From NCBI GenBank assembly GCA_002841495.1, contig PGZV01000022.1, forward strand, positions 31,751 through 95,750: 64,000 nt of DNA, in the 5' to 3' direction. Position 1 is the first letter of the stretch. Every line of letters begins with the position of its first letter. Shown here piece after piece: positions 57,029 to 64,000 of this stretch. The notes below the pieces were generated by a model. The model saw only the letters and a program-made list of their open reading frames with translations, did not search any database and was not told where the DNA came from. The DNA comes from Firmicutes bacterium HGW-Firmicutes-2 (GTDB lineage: Bacteria > Bacillota > Clostridia > Lachnospirales > Vallitaleaceae). Made by a program: the position numbers and the translations under genes.

Positions 57029-59293
57029 CTAGGATATAAGGAGTTTTCTTAACTTTTCAATGGACATCGGTCGATGGTAGTAATAGCCTTGTATGGCATC
57101 ACACCCAATAGACTTTAAGTAATCTGCTTGGTCCTTCTCTTCAACACCTTCAACCACTACATTATAGCCTAAGTCATGCAATAGACCGACTATATACTCC
57201 ATCATTGCCCTTGATTTTTGGTTGCCTGGCAACTTAACGACAAAGGAACGGTCGATTTTAATGGTATCTACTTGCATTTCAGTCAAATAGGATAATGAAG
57301 AATACCCAGTTCCAAAATCATCTAATGCCACCCCAACACCCATAGTACGAATGCCTTTCAAAATTTCATTTGCATGCTCAGCATCTTCAATAAAAATCGT
57401 TTCTGTTAGTTCAATATATAAATGCCTCGCTGTGATTTCGTACTTTTCCATAACCTCACGGAGGATTGTGATGATTGAATCATCCTGAAGTTGAAGAGGT
57501 GACAGATTAACATGAATAACAAAATCTCTGTTGTCTCCAAGTAAATCTTTACAATCCTCACACGCTTTTGATAGAATTTGTTCTCCTATGATATTAATCA
57601 ATTCAGTTTCCTCTGCTATAGGAATAAAAGTATTTGGATAGATCATAGACCCGTCTTTTTTTATCCATCTAGCTAAAACTTCTGTTCCCACAATTTCTCC
57701 TGAATGGGGTTGAATAATTGGTTGATAATAAGGAATAAACTCTCCTGATTCAATACCTAAACGCATATCTCTTTCGATGTTAATTCTTGTGATAAAAACT
57801 TCTTTCTCTTTCGTTGAATAAAACTCAATGCGCCCTCTACCTTTACTTTTTGCAAGGTTAAGAGCAAGGTCTGAATTTTTAAGTAACTCCATTGGTTGTG
57901 TTGTTTCAGATTCGGGAAAAGCCACACCCATACACACACTTATATTCACTTGTTGACCTTGAATCTCAAAATTATCATTAAAAACCGACTGAATCCTTTC
58001 TAAAGGTAAATATATGCGATTTGTATGAATCAGTTTATCCATAATCACAACAAACTCATCCCCACCAAGCCTAGTTAAAGTAACCTCACTCTTAAAGACT
58101 GAAGTAACTTTATGCGCAACTTGACGTAATAATTCATCACCTACTTCATGGCCATACTCATCATTGATTTCTTTAAAGTTATCTATGTTAAAAGCAATAA
58201 GGGCTACCTGATTATACCTTTCATCTAAAAAGCGGGCCAATCTGTCAATAAATAATTCTCGTTTCGGCAAAAATGTCACTGCATCATAATACTTATGGAA
58301 ATTAATCTCTTCCTCATAGGCATAATTGGCCGTCATATCTCTAATAACCGCAGCAAATTCGCCTCCCTCTAATAAAAAAAGAGAAATTTCGCAATTAATC
58401 CTCCTACCATTTGCACTTGTATGAATCCAGTCAAATCTCGTGATTTTACCCTCAGATGCACTACTAAATAATTCGGTTCCATAATCATAAGATTCTCGCC
58501 CATTGTCTTGAACCGATTCCGAAATATCCATTGGACTACGTCCAATAATATCTTCTCTAGATCGCTCAAAGATCTCTTCTGCCCGTCTGTTACAATCAAA
58601 AATAATTTCATTGCTGATGAGTAAAATGGCATCGGAAGAGTTATTGAATAAGTTGATGTATTTACTATAAGTTATGTCATCTAATTCTTTAAGATAATTG
58701 AAATTTAAAAAAACCAAAGAAATAGTTATGATTGCTTCAAATGCCGCTGCAACCATGTACCCTAAGATAAGAAATTCTTCATCGTACTGTACGATAATGA
58801 AATTCATGATATGCAAACCAAAAAGTATGAACGTTACACCAACAATTTTTGATGGAAGAAGATGACGCAGTACTTTTTTCATCCAGAAGAAACCAACAAA
58901 AATAGATGTTATGCCAAATAAAACATAGCCAATGCCTTCAAGTTGATCAGCCTTCTCAAGAATAACTAGAGTCATTAGCGTTAATATTAAGATTCCAATC
59001 ATCCCATAAAACCTAACTAAGCGAAATGTCTTATTTGAACCGGCCGAAAAACTCACGTATATATACACACTGATAATGACTAAAAGAGTATATTTTAATA
59101 GACCATTAAATACCACTTGTTCTTCAAAGAGATTGAGTGTTGTTAGTACGATCAGTATAAAATAGCCTATGAAAGCAATTCTTAAATTGTAAATATACTT
59201 AATCCCACCGAAGCGGTGCAGCATTGTCAAAACCAAGATAAGCACTAACACAGTAGCGATTTCTAGAAGTTGAGCAAAAAGCAACATTTCCAT
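57029..59293 (-). CDS. Membrane PAS-GGDEF-EAL protein (cyclic di-GMP turnover)
   Basis: This 754-residue protein has about seven hydrophobic segments at 1-215, a PAS domain at about 220-330 (NSSDAILLISNEII, DIIGRSPMDI), a GGDEF domain with the intact site RLGGDEFVVIMD, and an EAL domain with EVLARW (EAL as EVL) and DDFGTGYSSLSYL. Both catalytic motifs look mostly intact, so cyclase and phosphodiesterase roles are both possible; the EAL change may lower the latter. The start follows AGGAG at 59293. Confidence 0.93.
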   Translation of the reverse strand: MEMLLFAQLLEIATVLVLILVLTMLHRFGGIKYIYNLRIAFIGYFILIVLTTLNLFEEQVVFNGLLKYTLLVIISVYIYVSFSAGSNKTFRLVRFYGMIGILILTLMTLVILEKADQLEGIGYVLFGITSIFVGFFWMKKVLRHLLPSKIVGVTFILFGLHIMNFIIVQYDEEFLILGYMVAAAFEAIITISLVFLNFNYLKELDDITYSKYINLFNNSSDAILLISNEIIFDCNRRAEEIFERSREDIIGRSPMDISESVQDNGRESYDYGTELFSSASEGKITRFDWIHTSANGRRINCEISLFLLEGGEFAAVIRDMTANYAYEEEINFHKYYDAVTFLPKRELFIDRLARFLDERYNQVALIAFNIDNFKEINDEYGHEVGDELLRQVAHKVTSVFKSEVTLTRLGGDEFVVIMDKLIHTNRIYLPLERIQSVFNDNFEIQGQQVNISVCMGVAFPESETTQPMELLKNSDLALNLAKSKGRGRIEFYSTKEKEVFITRINIERDMRLGIESGEFIPYYQPIIQPHSGEIVGTEVLARWIKKDGSMIYPNTFIPIAEETELINIIGEQILSKACEDCKDLLGDNRDFVIHVNLSPLQLQDDSIITILREVMEKYEITARHLYIELTETIFIEDAEHANEILKGIRTMGVGVALDDFGTGYSSLSYLTEMQVDTIKIDRSFVVKLPGNQKSRAMMEYIVGLLHDLGYNVVVEGVEEKDQADYLKSIGCDAIQGYYYHRPMSIEKLRKLLIS

Positions 59294-59336
59294 ATAAGCT
59301 CCTAACCTAGTATAGCCTCGTTATATCTTATTTATA

Positions 59337-59954
59337 TTATAACATCATATCCACCAGGTTCCCAGCTGCTTGATGCGTCATAACATCTTTATAAGGGTTG
59401 GTTTTTCCAACGGTTGTGGTCTTGGTAAGACCTCCCGATACATAGCTTATTCCACATTCCGGACAGATGCTTTGAAATATTTGTACACTTTGAGCAATAA
59501 TCTCTTTTCCCTCTTCTTTGGCATCTGCCTGTTCATTAGAGACATGCTCCATCTCATGAGAAATCACCGCTGAAGCCGCCTGAGTTGGGCTTAGATGTGT
59601 AGGAGTTTGAAAGGACACACTTGCATCATCGGACTTGTCCTGATAAGTTCTTGATGCGCAAGTTGCACATTCAACAGCGCCCATGCGCTTTAATGTTTTG
59701 TCATCAAAGACGTCTGCAAGTGTTGACAGTCGCTGCTCAGAAGGCACTAATTTATTGCTTAATTGTAAAGGGCGATCTGCTTTTGACAAATAAGCCAATT
59801 GTTGGTGCGACTTTTTCCCACCATCAAGAAAAGGTCCACCCATTGTCTTAACATTTTCAAAAGACTGCTGAACCTCACTAGCGTTTACTTTTTCTTTAAA
59901 TATCTGAACATTTCGAACTTGATTGGCTGCTTGAGCCTGATATATTCTATCCAT
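59337..59954 (-). CDS. Uncharacterised HExxH zinc-site protein
   Basis: This 205-residue protein has ECATCASRTYQD (a CxxC pair) near residue 95, ISHEMEHVSNEQ (an HExxH zinc motif) near residue 130 and ICPECGISYVSGG near 165. The pattern resembles a Clostridia family with no known function; a zinc protease-like role is suggested by HExxH but not shown. The frame extends to 60113, but the ATG at 59954 (after AGGTGAT) is the better start. Confidence 0.78.
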   Translation of the reverse strand: MDRIYQAQAANQVRNVQIFKEKVNASEVQQSFENVKTMGGPFLDGGKKSHQQLAYLSKADRPLQLSNKLVPSEQRLSTLADVFDDKTLKRMGAVECATCASRTYQDKSDDASVSFQTPTHLSPTQAASAVISHEMEHVSNEQADAKEEGKEIIAQSVQIFQSICPECGISYVSGGLTKTTTVGKTNPYKDVMTHQAAGNLVDMML

Positions 59955-60153
59955 AAAATCACCTGTTTTTATTATACACGCGATTGGAAGGTTTGAAAAG
60001 TGGTCGTTTCTCTGTCTGAGCGATAAATAAGAAAAGAGCTTCGCTTCGTTATGAACTCTGCTCATATTTCTGAACGGTTCGACAGGAAAGGTCTTTGACG
60101 TATTCAGCCACACTTTTTGGCTGAATACTAAAGTATGACTTTCTTAAAGAACA

Positions 60154-60189
60154 AAAGAAAAGGAATCTCCAAAGAGATTCCTTTTCTTT
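60154..60189. terminator. Strong hairpin terminator
   Basis: A perfect 16-bp stem (60154-60169 with 60174-60189) with a 4-base loop, A-rich at one side and T-rich at the other. It lies between the PTS operon and the HExxH gene and would stop minus-strand transcription from the PTS genes. Confidence 0.85.
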
Positions 60190-60193
60190 ACTA

Positions 60194-60224
60194 AGCTAGT
60201 AACGAGATTCGAACTCGTGACCTC
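60194..60224 (-). tRNA. 3' fragment of a threonine-type tRNA
   Basis: On the minus strand, GAGGTCACGAGTTCGAATC followed by TCGTTACTAGCT gives a variable loop, a T-arm (ACGAG/CTCGT stem with TTCGAAT loop) and an acceptor end TACTAGCT. No matching 5' half (GCTAGTA) occurs in the preceding 70 bases, so this is a remnant and not a functional tRNA. The T-arm resembles that of clostridial tRNA-Thr. Confidence 0.6.
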
Positions 60225-60306
60225 ATTACTATAAAAGTTGGTACCCAATAAATATAGAAAAACGATTCTTGCAATGATCTAAAAATCTAGTAAACAGCCA
60301 TCCTCA

Positions 60307-60558
60307 TTATACCTCGAAAAAATTATTTATTTTTTGAACAACTTCATCTTCATCTTCACCTGAAATCTCCATTGTTAAAGTATCATTATATTTTGCACCT
60401 AATGTTAAAATGCCTAAAATACTTTTTGGATTCACTTCAGTTGTTCCTTTAATAATTTTAATATCAGATTTTGCACTCTGACAAACCTTAACCAATTGTG
60501 ATGCTGGTCTTGCATGCAATCCTTCCTCAAATGGTACTATTATAGTAAATGATTTCAT
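60307..60558 (-). CDS. HPr phosphocarrier protein of the ascorbate-type PTS
   Basis: This 83-residue HPr has His15 in GLHARPAS and Ser46 in PKSILGILTLG at the canonical positions. It is the last gene of the PTS operon, 98 bp after EIIC. It is a second HPr in this window, separate from the dha one. It may be dedicated to the EIIA of this operon. Confidence 0.93.
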   Translation of the reverse strand: MKSFTIIVPFEEGLHARPASQLVKVCQSAKSDIKIIKGTTEVNPKSILGILTLGAKYNDTLTMEISGEDEDEVVQKINNFFEV

Positions 60559-60656
60559 AATTAATCCTACACTTCCTTCATATCATTTGTTTTTAATCGA
60601 CTAACTTTTGTTTCTATTATACATCATCTCTCATATTCAATGCCTTCACGATCTAT

Positions 60657-61925
60657 CTATAAAAATAACTTTGCAATATTACCAATAATTATTCCAATAA
60701 TCCCGAAGTCAGAGTCACCAAACGTAGTATTTGCATATCCTAATGCTCCTAGAACAGGTAATAATAATACCGGTAGAAAAGAAATAATTAAACCATTAGC
60801 AAATGCACCCATAACAGCGCCTCTTCTACCACCCGTTGAGTTTCCAAAGACACCTGCAGCTGCACCTGTAAAGAAATGCGGTATAACCCCTGGAATAATA
60901 ACAGTTGCACCTACAAATGATAATACAAACATACCTACAATACCCGCTACAAAACTTGAGATGAAGCCAACAAGAACTGCTACAGGTGCGAAAGGAAATA
61001 CGACCGGACAATCAAGAGCAGGTTTTGCGTTTGGAACAATCTTATCTGCAATACCTTTAAATGCAGGAACAATTTCACTAATAATCATTCTAACACCTGC
61101 AAGAACGATATAAACACCACCAGAGAATACTAAACTCTGCATGATTGCAAACATGATAAAGTTTTGGCCTCCGCTTACTTGACTTTCAACGAATGTCGGT
61201 CCGGCAAATAAAACTGAAACCAAGAAGAGCACTAACATGGTTAAGCCAGTGGCAATTGTCGTATCTCTAAGAAACATTAAGCCTTTGGGAAACTTCATAT
61301 GTTCAGTTGAGTGTTCTTTGTTTCCAACTACTTTTCCAACCAAGGCTGCCGCTACATATCCCGTGGTGCCAAAATGACCTAGTGCAACGTCATCAGAACC
61401 TGTTATCGCTTTCATATATGGCTGAGCCATTGCAGGGAACAATACCATGACAAATCCCAGTATAACTGATCCGATAGTAATCAGTGTGACACCTTTAAAG
61501 CCGGCACCTACAAGGATTGCTGATAACATAGCAGCCATAAACAATGTATGGTGACCTGTTAAGAATATATACTTAAATTTTGTGAATCTTGCTAATAAAA
61601 TATTTACTAACATACCAAATACCATAATCATAGCTGTTTCAGTACCTAATACCTCTTGAGCTATTGAGACTACTGCTTCATTATTAGGTATTACACCTGT
61701 AATATTAAATGCTTCCGTAAATATTACGCTGAAATGATTAAGTGCTCCAACTAATGTTCCTGCACCCGCCCCGAGAATCAAGAAGCCAATAGTTGCTTTA
61801 AGCGAACCTGAAACAACATCTGCAGCTGACTTTTTTTGTGCCAATAAACCAATCAGTGCAAAAAGACCAATCAAAACAGCAGGTTGACTAAGTACCTCAC
61901 TCATTAAAAATTGTAATATATTCAT
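60657..61925 (-). CDS. PTS EIIC component, UlaA/SgaT (ascorbate) family
   Basis: This 422-residue membrane protein has ten or more hydrophobic segments and the family features QPAVLIGLFALIGLLAQKK at the start, GHHTLFMAAML near residue 145, and a late FGNSTGGRRGAVMGAF segment. UlaA-type EIIC proteins take up L-ascorbate and, in some cases, other sugar acids with phosphorylation. The actual substrate here is not shown, and no ulaG or downstream catabolic gene is in the window. Confidence 0.9.
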   Translation of the reverse strand: MNILQFLMSEVLSQPAVLIGLFALIGLLAQKKSAADVVSGSLKATIGFLILGAGAGTLVGALNHFSVIFTEAFNITGVIPNNEAVVSIAQEVLGTETAMIMVFGMLVNILLARFTKFKYIFLTGHHTLFMAAMLSAILVGAGFKGVTLITIGSVILGFVMVLFPAMAQPYMKAITGSDDVALGHFGTTGYVAAALVGKVVGNKEHSTEHMKFPKGLMFLRDTTIATGLTMLVLFLVSVLFAGPTFVESQVSGGQNFIMFAIMQSLVFSGGVYIVLAGVRMIISEIVPAFKGIADKIVPNAKPALDCPVVFPFAPVAVLVGFISSFVAGIVGMFVLSFVGATVIIPGVIPHFFTGAAAGVFGNSTGGRRGAVMGAFANGLIISFLPVLLLPVLGALGYANTTFGDSDFGIIGIIIGNIAKLFL

Positions 61926-61973
61926 ATTAAACCTCCTCTTATACCATCATATTTTATTATTTAGCATAGTTTC

Positions 61974-62258
61974 TTATTGATTTTCGAATTTTTCTAGTGC
62001 TTTAACCACTTTTTCTCTCATGTCTTCTAAATCAAGAATATTATTTAGTTCGACCAACTCTTTAGCATAACCACTCAATTGACTCGTTATGTCTTTTGTT
62101 CCAACGATGATATCAGCATGGTAGCCTTTTGCTGATGTTAAGTCACTGTGATCTACCTCTACCTCTGCACCAATTTCCTTTAAGACTTTTTTGATATTCA
62201 TCTCCATTAAAAAACTACTTCCCAAGCCATTACCACATACTACAAGAATTTTTAGCAT
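61974..62258 (-). CDS. PTS EIIB component (ascorbate/galactitol type)
   Basis: This 94-residue protein has the phospho-cysteine loop VVCGNGLGSS with Cys8. It takes phosphate from EIIA and passes it to the sugar bound to EIIC. Gene order EIIA-EIIB-EIIC is as in ula operons. Confidence 0.92.
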   Translation of the reverse strand: MLKILVVCGNGLGSSFLMEMNIKKVLKEIGAEVEVDHSDLTSAKGYHADIIVGTKDITSQLSGYAKELVELNNILDLEDMREKVVKALEKFENQ

Positions 62259-62284
62259 TTCTTTCCTCCTCCAATCGTTTTCTT

Positions 62285-62734
62285 TTATGAGTGTTTGTTG
62301 ATTACTTCTACAATCTTGTCTACATCTTTTGTAGTAAAGAGAATATCCATATCACTACTTTCAGTCATCACACCCATAAGCTGTCGTAGTGACTCAAGGT
62401 GACTTTTATTATCTGTTGTTGCTAGTGTAAATATCAATTTAACAGGATCATTTTCCTCATGACCAAACTTAACAGGATTTTTCAACTGAATTAAACTCAT
62501 TGATGTTTTATTTACACCATTTTCGGGTCTCGCATGGGACAGCGCTATTCCTGGCGCAATGACAATATATGGACCAATTTCTCTTTTAGTCTTTTTGACT
62601 GCCTCAATATATGACAGTTCGATTAACTTTTCCTTAAGCAAAATTTCTCCGCCAAGATCAATTGCTTTTTCCCAGTCTTTTGCTTCCACATTAACTTGAA
62701 TATGATTTTTTGATAACATTTCATTTAGTAACAT
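62285..62734 (-). CDS. PTS EIIA component (mannitol/fructose fold)
   Basis: This 149-residue EIIA has the phospho-histidine at about His67 in GIALSHARPENG. It is the first gene of the PTS operon. The ATG at 62734 has AAGGTGG at 5 bp; the GTG at 62743 overlaps it. Phosphate would come from HPr and go to EIIB. Confidence 0.92.
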   Translation of the reverse strand: MLLNEMLSKNHIQVNVEAKDWEKAIDLGGEILLKEKLIELSYIEAVKKTKREIGPYIVIAPGIALSHARPENGVNKTSMSLIQLKNPVKFGHEENDPVKLIFTLATTDNKSHLESLRQLMGVMTESSDMDILFTTKDVDKIVEVINKHS

Positions 62735-63161
62735 ATTAACCACCTTTTTAACTGTTGGACTCCTTTATGCTCGAGCAACTTTATAAATTAATTATAACCT
62801 GCATATTAGTATTATTCTATCAATAAACCATCCAAAATACTTCCGAATCAATTCTGCACTTTTGTACTAATTCTCTCTATGGTTTTCAGACTCTTAATAT
62901 TTTTATACTTAAAACCTTTCTTATACTTATTGTTCGTGCTATGTATAAGGCTTATTTCGACGAATATATATGAGTATGAAACAAAAAAAAATGCTCAAAG
63001 TAACCATTATTGACATAAGTATGCATATATGAGTATCTCAAATAACTTTATATGATTATCAACTTTCTGCAATTTTGAACAATTTTTTTGCTATTTTGTT
63101 GAAAATATACTCTGTTTATGCTTAAATTATAGAAGAAGTTCATATTAATGGAGGTATCAAC
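62735..63161. promoter_or_regulatory. Divergent regulatory region of PTS operon and PRD regulator
   Basis: This 420-bp A+T-rich region separates the divergent PTS and regulator genes. A 12-mer ATATATGAGTAT occurs as a direct repeat at 62966-62977 and 63025-63036, 59 bp apart, a possible operator. I see no sigma-54 consensus here. Confidence 0.4.
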
Positions 63162-64000
63162 ATGGCTCTCAATAAACGTTGCATAGGTATCCTGATTCAA
63201 TTGGCTTCATCCGATCAGCCAATGGCTATAGTAGACCTTAAAAAAAGCTACAAGGTCTCGGAGAGAACCATACGTTATGATTTAAAAGAAATTGAAGATT
63301 GGTTAAAACATAATAACTTAGGATCCATCAAAACCATATATGCTAAAGGTATAACCTTAAGTTGTGATCAACAGCAAAAGGCCAAGATTTTAAATCAACT
63401 TCAAATAAATGAACCTTCTTATGACTACTATTCAAGTGAAGAGCGTCAGAAGATTATTATTATTGAACTGCTAAATTCTGATGAGCCTATAAAGACAGAA
63501 TACCTTCAGATGAGATTAATAGTTAGTCGAGGGACCATTATCAAAGAACTGAAAATTGTGGAACAATGGCTTAATAAGTACAAACTTGTCCTTTTGAAGA
63601 AACCCAATTATGGTATAAAAATTCAAGGCACAGAAACCTCCAAAAGAAATGCCTTAATTGGTATGGCCAAAGATTTCATGTCTACAGAGCAAATACTTGG
63701 CATAATCCGAACTATTGATCTCAACAAAAAATCTCCTGTAAATAATCAGAAGTACTTGTACAATGATATACTTATGTCTAATATAAACCTTGAATTGCTA
63801 GAAGAATCATTGTTTAAATTACAAGATTTGCTAGGTGTTAAATTGGGTGGCAATTCATTTGCAAGTCTTTTCACACATCTGGCTATTGCTTTACAACGTA
63901 TCCAAATTGGTAAGAATATTTTCTTTCCACCTGAGGATTTGGTTTTAATGGAAAAAACAAAAGAATATAAAATTTGTGAAGTCTTTGCTGAAATATTAAA
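63162..64000 (+). CDS. BglG/MtlR-type PRD transcription regulator, partial
   Basis: The gene runs off the window. Its ATG at 63162 follows GGAGGT. The visible 279 residues have an N-terminal HTH (KKSYKVSERTIRYDLKEIEDWL), a second, Mga-like HTH at about 105-150 (KTEYLQMRLIVSRGTIIKEL) and the start of a PRD domain (THLAIALQRIQIG) with its histidine. Such regulators activate PTS operons and are controlled by EIIB and HPr phosphorylation of the PRDs. It is divergent from the PTS genes and probably controls them. Confidence 0.88.
   Translation, partial: MALNKRCIGILIQLASSDQPMAIVDLKKSYKVSERTIRYDLKEIEDWLKHNNLGSIKTIYAKGITLSCDQQQKAKILNQLQINEPSYDYYSSEERQKIIIIELLNSDEPIKTEYLQMRLIVSRGTIIKELKIVEQWLNKYKLVLLKKPNYGIKIQGTETSKRNALIGMAKDFMSTEQILGIIRTIDLNKKSPVNNQKYLYNDILMSNINLELLEESLFKLQDLLGVKLGGNSFASLFTHLAIALQRIQIGKNIFFPPEDLVLMEKTKEYKICEVFAEIL

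Larger units (their letters stand above)
59955..60306. other. Intergenic region with terminator and tRNA-like fragment
   Basis: No gene is visible. A terminator (60154-60189) and a partial tRNA (60194-60224) lie here, listed separately. The bases 60037-60050 repeat 13 of 14 bases of 14743-14756, part of the hairpin in the V-ATPase operon; the meaning is unclear. Confidence 0.4.

Noticed and set aside
59955-60113. An N-terminal extension of the HExxH gene
   Set aside because: The ATG at 59954 has a proper binding site, and the upstream part is non-coding in character.
60180-60300. A complete tRNA gene
   Set aside because: Only the T-arm and the 3' acceptor strand are present; no D-arm, anticodon arm or matching 5' strand was found.

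Overview
The window looks like chromosome of a low-GC, Gram-positive anaerobe of the class Clostridia, probably near the Lachnospirales/Vallitaleaceae. The evidence is A+T-rich DNA with AGGAGG-type ribosome binding sites, a complete V/A-type ATPase operon, glutaminyl-tRNA synthetase, AddAB recombination nuclease, a CIRCE-controlled groESL operon, sigma-54 with PTS-linked control, and Clostridia-type uncharacterised families. The genus is inference. Most genes are on the minus strand. I see no complete insertion sequence, phage, CRISPR array, rRNA or intact tRNA gene.

Layout. 1-449: no convincing gene. 450-7164: hslO, a methyltransferase, a MATE exporter and addA. 7335-9876 (+): pyk and a secreted-type EF-hand-like protein. 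9980-18611 (-): nine-gene V-type ATPase operon (H/G-C-I-K-F-E-A-B-D). 18700-22122: addB, separated from addA by about 11.5 kb. 22408-23855: RNHCP-domain protein and rsgA. 24293-32055: a PTS-dependent dihydroxyacetone kinase system (dhaL-dhaM-HPr-EI-dhaK), a sigma-54 activator with an N-terminal HPr domain, and rpoN. 32174-39432: polysaccharide deacetylase, lipid kinase, Lrp/AsnC regulator, deoD, guaB, an HD-GYP protein and a membrane protein. 39639-44000: groESL, an OGG-type glycosylase, a DUF6062-like protein and a YaiI/YqxD protein. 43953-52733: SNF2 helicase, a structured non-coding region, DAHP synthase, ppk2, DUF1294, DUF2225 and glnS. 52985-59954: a membrane protein, a second deacetylase, an SsuA/ThiY-like ABC system with a damaged permease, a GGDEF-EAL protein and an HExxH protein. 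60154-60224: a strong terminator and a tRNA-like 3' fragment. 60307-64000: an ascorbate-type PTS (EIIA-EIIB-EIIC-HPr) with a divergent PRD regulator that runs off the window.

The strongest integrated system is the dihydroxyacetone locus. A near-perfect sigma-54 promoter precedes dhaL. A second, almost identical one lies inside the last codons of the EI gene, just before dhaK. The activator, which carries an HPr-like domain with the phosphorylatable histidine, is directly upstream, and rpoN precedes it. The phosphorelay and its probable sensor, sigma factor and promoters therefore sit together. dhaK itself carries a two-base duplication that breaks its frame.

The other notable signal is 47315-47573, where two inverted-repeat elements each enclose two hairpins. 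All four hairpins keep the apical octamer CATGGATG (or its complement) while their stems differ, and this matches the consensus for CsrA/RsmE-type RNA hairpins. A related half-element lies at 24159-24190.
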